Under the pieces are notes generated by a model that saw only the letters and a program-made list of their open reading frames with translations, did no database searches and was not told the origin of the DNA. Source: CAMDMI01 sp044359055 (GTDB taxonomy: Bacteria; Bacteroidota; Bacteroidia; Cytophagales; Flexibacteraceae). From it: a DNA stretch of 15,946 bases. Positions 13,301 through 15,946 of this stretch are shown here, piece by piece (positions within the stretch are counted from its first letter, which is position 1; every line of letters begins with the position of its first letter). The stretch spans positions 1 to 15,946 of the forward strand of contig JBIKMV010000047.1 of the NCBI GenBank assembly GCA_044359055.1. Direction: 5' to 3'. Both the position numbers and the translations under genes were made by a program.

Positions 13301-15331
13301 TCAACGGGAAATCTGATAAATGAGGGCACTGAGGGCATAAGCCAGCCCAGACATATAAAAAAGCTGAAGTAAGGGCCATTTCCAGCTTTGGGTTTCGCGG
13401 TATGCCACGGCAAGAGTGCTCATGCACTGCATGGCAAAAATATAAAAAACCAGCAGGGACAATACCACGGGCCCGGTAAAAACAGGTTTTCCCGAATCCG
13501 GATCTCTCGCCTGAAGCATTCTGGTTTTCAGCACCTCGGTTTCGCCCTCTGACCCCGAAGCATACAATACCGACATCGTCCCGACGAAAACCTCCCGGGC
13601 AGCAAAAGAAGTTATCAGGGCCACCCCGATTTTCCAGTCAAATCCCAGCGGCCTCAATACCGGCTCCACCCATTTGCCGGCCTGTCCGGCATAGCTTGCT
13701 TCCAGCCGCCGGGATAGGGCAATCTGCTCCGCTTCATTCTGCTGCATACCGGCGGCAAGGGAACTTTCTATGGATCTGGAATAGGCTTTTTCCATTTCTT
13801 CACCCGGACCGAAACCGGCGAGAAACCAAAGCAGAACCGATATGGCAAGGATGACTTTGCCAGCTTCGAGAACAAAAGACATAGATTTCTGGTAAACGGA
13901 AATCCATATGTTTTTCCACAGCGGATATTGATAGGGGGGCAACTCGATTACAAAAGTACTCAGGCCTTTTCCCGGTAAAAAACGATGCATAACCAAAGCA
14001 GTAAGGATAGCGCCGATAAGCCCTGTGAGATAGAGACCAAACAAAGATAATCCCTGGAGCGAAAGCGGCCCGAAGGTAGCCGCCGCCGGAACAAGCATGC
14101 CAATGAGCAGTGTGAAAACCGGGAGCCGTGCCGAGCAGCTCATCAGGGGAGTAACAAAGATGGCAATCAGGCGTTCTCGGCTGCCCGCCATACTTCGTGT
14201 GGACATAATGGCCGGAACCGCGCAGGCCACTCCCGATATCAGAGGAATCACCGCTTTTCCGCTCAGGCCCATTTTTTTCATGAGCATATCCGTAAGCACC
14301 ATTACCCGGGACATGTAACCCGATTCTTCCATCAGACCGATAAGAAAAAACAGAATGGCAATCTGGGGGATGAAGATTACAATGCCCTGAATACCAGCTA
14401 GAATGCCTTCCAGCAGGAGGCGTTTCAGAATACCCTCGGGCAGAATGGCCTCCAGCATAGAAATGCCCTGTCCGAATCCTGTTTCAATCCAGTCCATAGG
14501 CAAGGCAGAGAATTTAAAAATGGCCTCAAAAACCAATAGCAAAATCCCCACCATGATTGTATATCCCCACACCGGGTGCAAGGCCCATTTGTCAAATGAA
14601 AAAGATTTGCCTTTTTCGCTGTTCTGAATGATGGCATGCAGGCTCAATCCCAGCCGTATTTTTTTATACCTGTAAACCGTTTCTTTTGCCTGTGCAAGGG
14701 CATTGCTGCCGTCCATCTTCGAAGTTTCGTCCCTGTTACCGGCTTGAATAGAAAGCCACTCTTTGAAATTATCAGGATATTTCAAACCCGTTTCCCCGGC
14801 CATTTCTGCAGCATTAAAAATTTGCAGAGCCGGGATTTTCGCATTTTGCAATGCATTTTTCAGCTCAGACAGTCCTGTACCGGTCCTGGCATTGATGGGT
14901 ACCACGGGACATCCAAGCCAGTTTTCCAGTTTTTGGATATCTACACTTAGACCCCGCTCCTCTGCCACATCTACCATATTGAGGGCAAGGACTATGGGAA
15001 TCCTTAAATCAGCAACCTGCGAAAAAAGGAGCAGGTTCCGTTCCAGATTGGAAGCATCGGCTACTACCAGAACGGCTTCGGGCTTTGAACCCTCGTCAAG
15101 AATCTGCCGGGCTACAATTTCCTCGTCTTTGGATTTTGGAATGAGCGAATAAGTACCCGGAAGGTCCACCAGATAGCATGACACCGTACCCAAAGAAAAC
15201 CGACCGGTCTTTCGCTCAATAGTTACACCAGAAAAGTTGCCAACCTTTTGCCTCATTCCCGTGAGGCGGTTGAAAAGGGAGGTCTTTCCGATATTGGGAT
15301 TCCCGACGAGGGCGATATTTTTTTCCATCAT
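13301..15331 (-). CDS. feoB: Ferrous iron transporter FeoB
   Basis: FeoB is the inner-membrane Fe(II) transporter with a cytosolic GTPase domain. The 676-residue product carries G1 GNPNIGKT (10-17), the G2 threonine in GNFSGVTIERK (T37), G3 DLPG (56-59) and G4 NMVD (118-121). A G5-like NARTGTG follows, then the membrane region. There, SGVACAVPAIMSTR is the first gate motif, with the conserved cysteine (usually GCSVPA). SFAAREVFVGTM and MQCMSTLAVAYRETQSWKWP are other conserved FeoB blocks. The frame is open upstream to 15445, but those extra residues are shadow sequence over feoA. ATG 15331 (or 15328) gives the family beginning, with the G1 motif near residue 10. The ATG overlaps the feoA stop (ATGA), indicating translational coupling. 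Confidence 0.97.
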   Translation of the reverse strand: MMEKNIALVGNPNIGKTSLFNRLTGMRQKVGNFSGVTIERKTGRFSLGTVSCYLVDLPGTYSLIPKSKDEEIVARQILDEGSKPEAVLVVADASNLERNLLLFSQVADLRIPIVLALNMVDVAEERGLSVDIQKLENWLGCPVVPINARTGTGLSELKNALQNAKIPALQIFNAAEMAGETGLKYPDNFKEWLSIQAGNRDETSKMDGSNALAQAKETVYRYKKIRLGLSLHAIIQNSEKGKSFSFDKWALHPVWGYTIMVGILLLVFEAIFKFSALPMDWIETGFGQGISMLEAILPEGILKRLLLEGILAGIQGIVIFIPQIAILFFLIGLMEESGYMSRVMVLTDMLMKKMGLSGKAVIPLISGVACAVPAIMSTRSMAGSRERLIAIFVTPLMSCSARLPVFTLLIGMLVPAAATFGPLSLQGLSLFGLYLTGLIGAILTALVMHRFLPGKGLSTFVIELPPYQYPLWKNIWISVYQKSMSFVLEAGKVILAISVLLWFLAGFGPGEEMEKAYSRSIESSLAAGMQQNEAEQIALSRRLEASYAGQAGKWVEPVLRPLGFDWKIGVALITSFAAREVFVGTMSVLYASGSEGETEVLKTRMLQARDPDSGKPVFTGPVVLSLLVFYIFAMQCMSTLAVAYRETQSWKWPLLQLFYMSGLAYALSALIYQISR

Positions 15332-15552
15332 CCCAATTGCTGCATCAGGATTGATCGTGCATCCTCCTGCCGGATAGAAATGCGGCTGCTTCCATTGCTG
15401 ATTACAAGAGGACCACTGAACGGCATTTTTTGAATGACCTGCCATGTACTGCCTTCAATCAGGCCCATATCGGCCAGTTTTGGATAAATAGAAGTTTCAC
15501 TGCAGGATAAAAATACAGCAGGGCAAGCGGGCGGTAGTTCGGAGAGAGGCAT
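15328..15552 (-). CDS. feoA: Ferrous iron transport protein FeoA
   Basis: FeoA is a small cytosolic SH3-like protein needed for FeoB-dependent Fe(II) uptake, probably by acting on the FeoB GTPase domain. The 74-residue product has the FeoA pattern: an N-terminal PLSELPPACPAVFL strand, YPKLADMGLIEGSTWQVIQK (family consensus L-x-x-M-G-(L/I)-x-x-G), then GPLVISNG and a C-terminal helix RQEDARSILMQQL. ATG 15552 is preferred over the adjacent upstream TTG 15555. Its stop overlaps the feoB start. In some Bacteroidota FeoA and FeoB are fused; here they are separate but overlapping. A dyad at 15567-15583 sits just upstream. Confidence 0.93.
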   Translation of the reverse strand: MPLSELPPACPAVFLSCSETSIYPKLADMGLIEGSTWQVIQKMPFSGPLVISNGSSRISIRQEDARSILMQQLG

Positions 15553-15566
15553 CAAACCCGGTCTTA

Positions 15567-15583
15567 TTTAGAATGAATTTAAA
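15567..15583. promoter_or_regulatory. Candidate iron-regulator operator upstream of feoAB
   Basis: TTTAGAATGAATTTAAA is a 17-base dyad centred on 15575, with six of eight pairs matching. It lies 14 bases before the feoA ATG. Its TTTA...TAAA ends recall operators of DtxR/MntR-type or Fur-type metal regulators, which often control feo genes. In AT-rich DNA such a dyad can arise by chance. No -7 element was found for feoA. Confidence 0.3.
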
Positions 15584-15717
15584 CAACCGCAAATCAAATT
15601 GTTTGGGTCTCAAAAACAAATGATGGAAGGGGATTTTATTTTTGTTCGGTAGTAAATTGAGAATCAACGGAGTGAAATGGGTTTTATGCGAATTTTCAAT
15701 TTAACCGATATCCTATA

Positions 15718-15751
15718 TAAACAAAAACACCCCATTTAATCTGGCTGGGGT
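15718..15751 (-). terminator. Intrinsic terminator for leftward transcription
   Basis: Read on the minus strand, ACCCCA (15746-15751) pairs with TGGGGT (15729-15734) across an 11-base loop. It is followed by GTTTTTGTTT, a strong T-rich tail. The stem is short (six pairs, four of them G-C). On the plus strand the tail is weak. It would end a minus-strand gene lying to the right of the window and insulate feoAB from it. Confidence 0.5.
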
Positions 15752-15849
15752 TTCTGTTGCAATTCAAATTTATCAACCGGCCTGTACATGCAGTGGGTAT
15801 TTTAAGAGAAATCCCGGTGTAAAATTCTTCAGGTTTTTTACAGATTTCC

Positions 15850-15945
15850 CTAATCCATTTGCGGCATGACCAATAAGGTTTTTTCTCTTTCTATTTTTAC
15901 CTGACCCGGTAGCATTCCTTTTGATTTTCTAACATATTTTTTCTC
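15850..15945 (-). CDS. Possible C-terminal end of a minus-strand gene (partial)
   Basis: A minus-strand frame is open from the window edge for 31 codons and ends at TAG (15852-15850). Its product ends with GMLPGQVKIEREKTLLVMPQ plus two residues. It has no recognisable family, and its A-rich codons (AGA, GGA, CTA) differ from the neighbours. The only support is that it lies about 100 bases ahead of a leftward terminator. It may be chance. Confidence 0.2.
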   Translation of the reverse strand, partial: EKKYVRKSKGMLPGQVKIEREKTLLVMPQMD

Positions 15946-15946
15946 A

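Larger units (their letters stand above)
15553..15946. other. AT-rich mainly noncoding stretch upstream of feoAB
   Basis: This 394-base stretch is visibly richer in A and T than the genes before it. It holds the candidate feoAB operator, a leftward terminator and, at the edge, a possible gene end on the minus strand. A TATTTTTG on the plus strand (15637-15644) matches the -7 consensus but leads to no gene. No convincing complete gene, RNA gene or mobile element is seen. Confidence 0.6.

Noticed and set aside
15332..15445. N-terminal extension of FeoB
   Set aside because: The frame is open there, but it overlaps feoA in another frame and lacks FeoB similarity. ATG 15331 gives the family start.
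15696..15890. Minus-strand 64-codon open stretch without an ATG start
   Set aside because: It has no plausible start codon, crosses the terminator hairpin and shows no recognised pattern.
1..15946. rRNA, tRNA, CRISPR arrays, insertion sequences, attachment sites
   Set aside because: I looked by eye for cloverleaf-like patterns, regular repeats, transposase motifs and terminal repeats and saw none. tRNAscan or Infernal could miss nothing obvious but would be the proper check.

Overview
The window looks like a stretch of core chromosome from a member of the phylum Bacteroidota. Evidence seen in the sequence: Bacteroidota-type promoter motifs (TAnnTTTG) just ahead of several start codons, few Shine-Dalgarno sequences, frequent TTG starts, a Bacteroidota-style nucleoid-associated protein, a CarboxypepD_reg-like exported protein, a DUF6056-type membrane protein and an extended CcmF. 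I cannot name the order or genus. No rRNA, tRNA, CRISPR array, insertion sequence or phage gene was seen, and all complete genes appear intact.

Layout. Bases 1-408 hold the 3' end of an unknown gene. Plus-strand genes follow: rsmA (517-1302), a nucleoid-associated protein (1377-2402) and an exported carboxypeptidase-regulatory-like protein (2429-3181). Next comes a 230-280 base gap with two tiny overlapping reading frames and several inverted repeats, then a flavin reductase-like protein (about 3461-3934). A tight three-gene run follows: CpsB/CapC-type PHP phosphatase (3996-4739), YjjG-like HAD nucleotidase (4749-5489) and ccmF for cytochrome c heme attachment (5505-8015). A polytopic membrane protein on the minus strand (8028-9470) converges on ccmF and diverges from rbfA-recF (9609-11070). 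A SAM methyltransferase (11117-11827) converges on a minus-strand block of feoA, feoB and a DUF6056-like membrane protein (15552 down to 11833). The last 394 bases are AT-rich and mostly noncoding. They carry a possible feoAB operator, a leftward terminator and perhaps the end of one more minus-strand gene.

Function. The genes are mostly housekeeping: ribosome maturation (rsmA, rbfA), DNA repair and nucleoid (recF, nucleoid-associated protein), nucleotide clean-up (yjjG), respiration (ccmF) and ferrous iron uptake (feoAB). Iron uptake and heme-protein assembly both fit a respiring organism that also meets low-oxygen, Fe(II)-containing conditions, but this is inference. I found no clear new multi-gene system. 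The least explained parts are the structured, SD-led micro-ORF gap at 3182-3471, the AT-rich right end, and the two large membrane proteins of unknown role.
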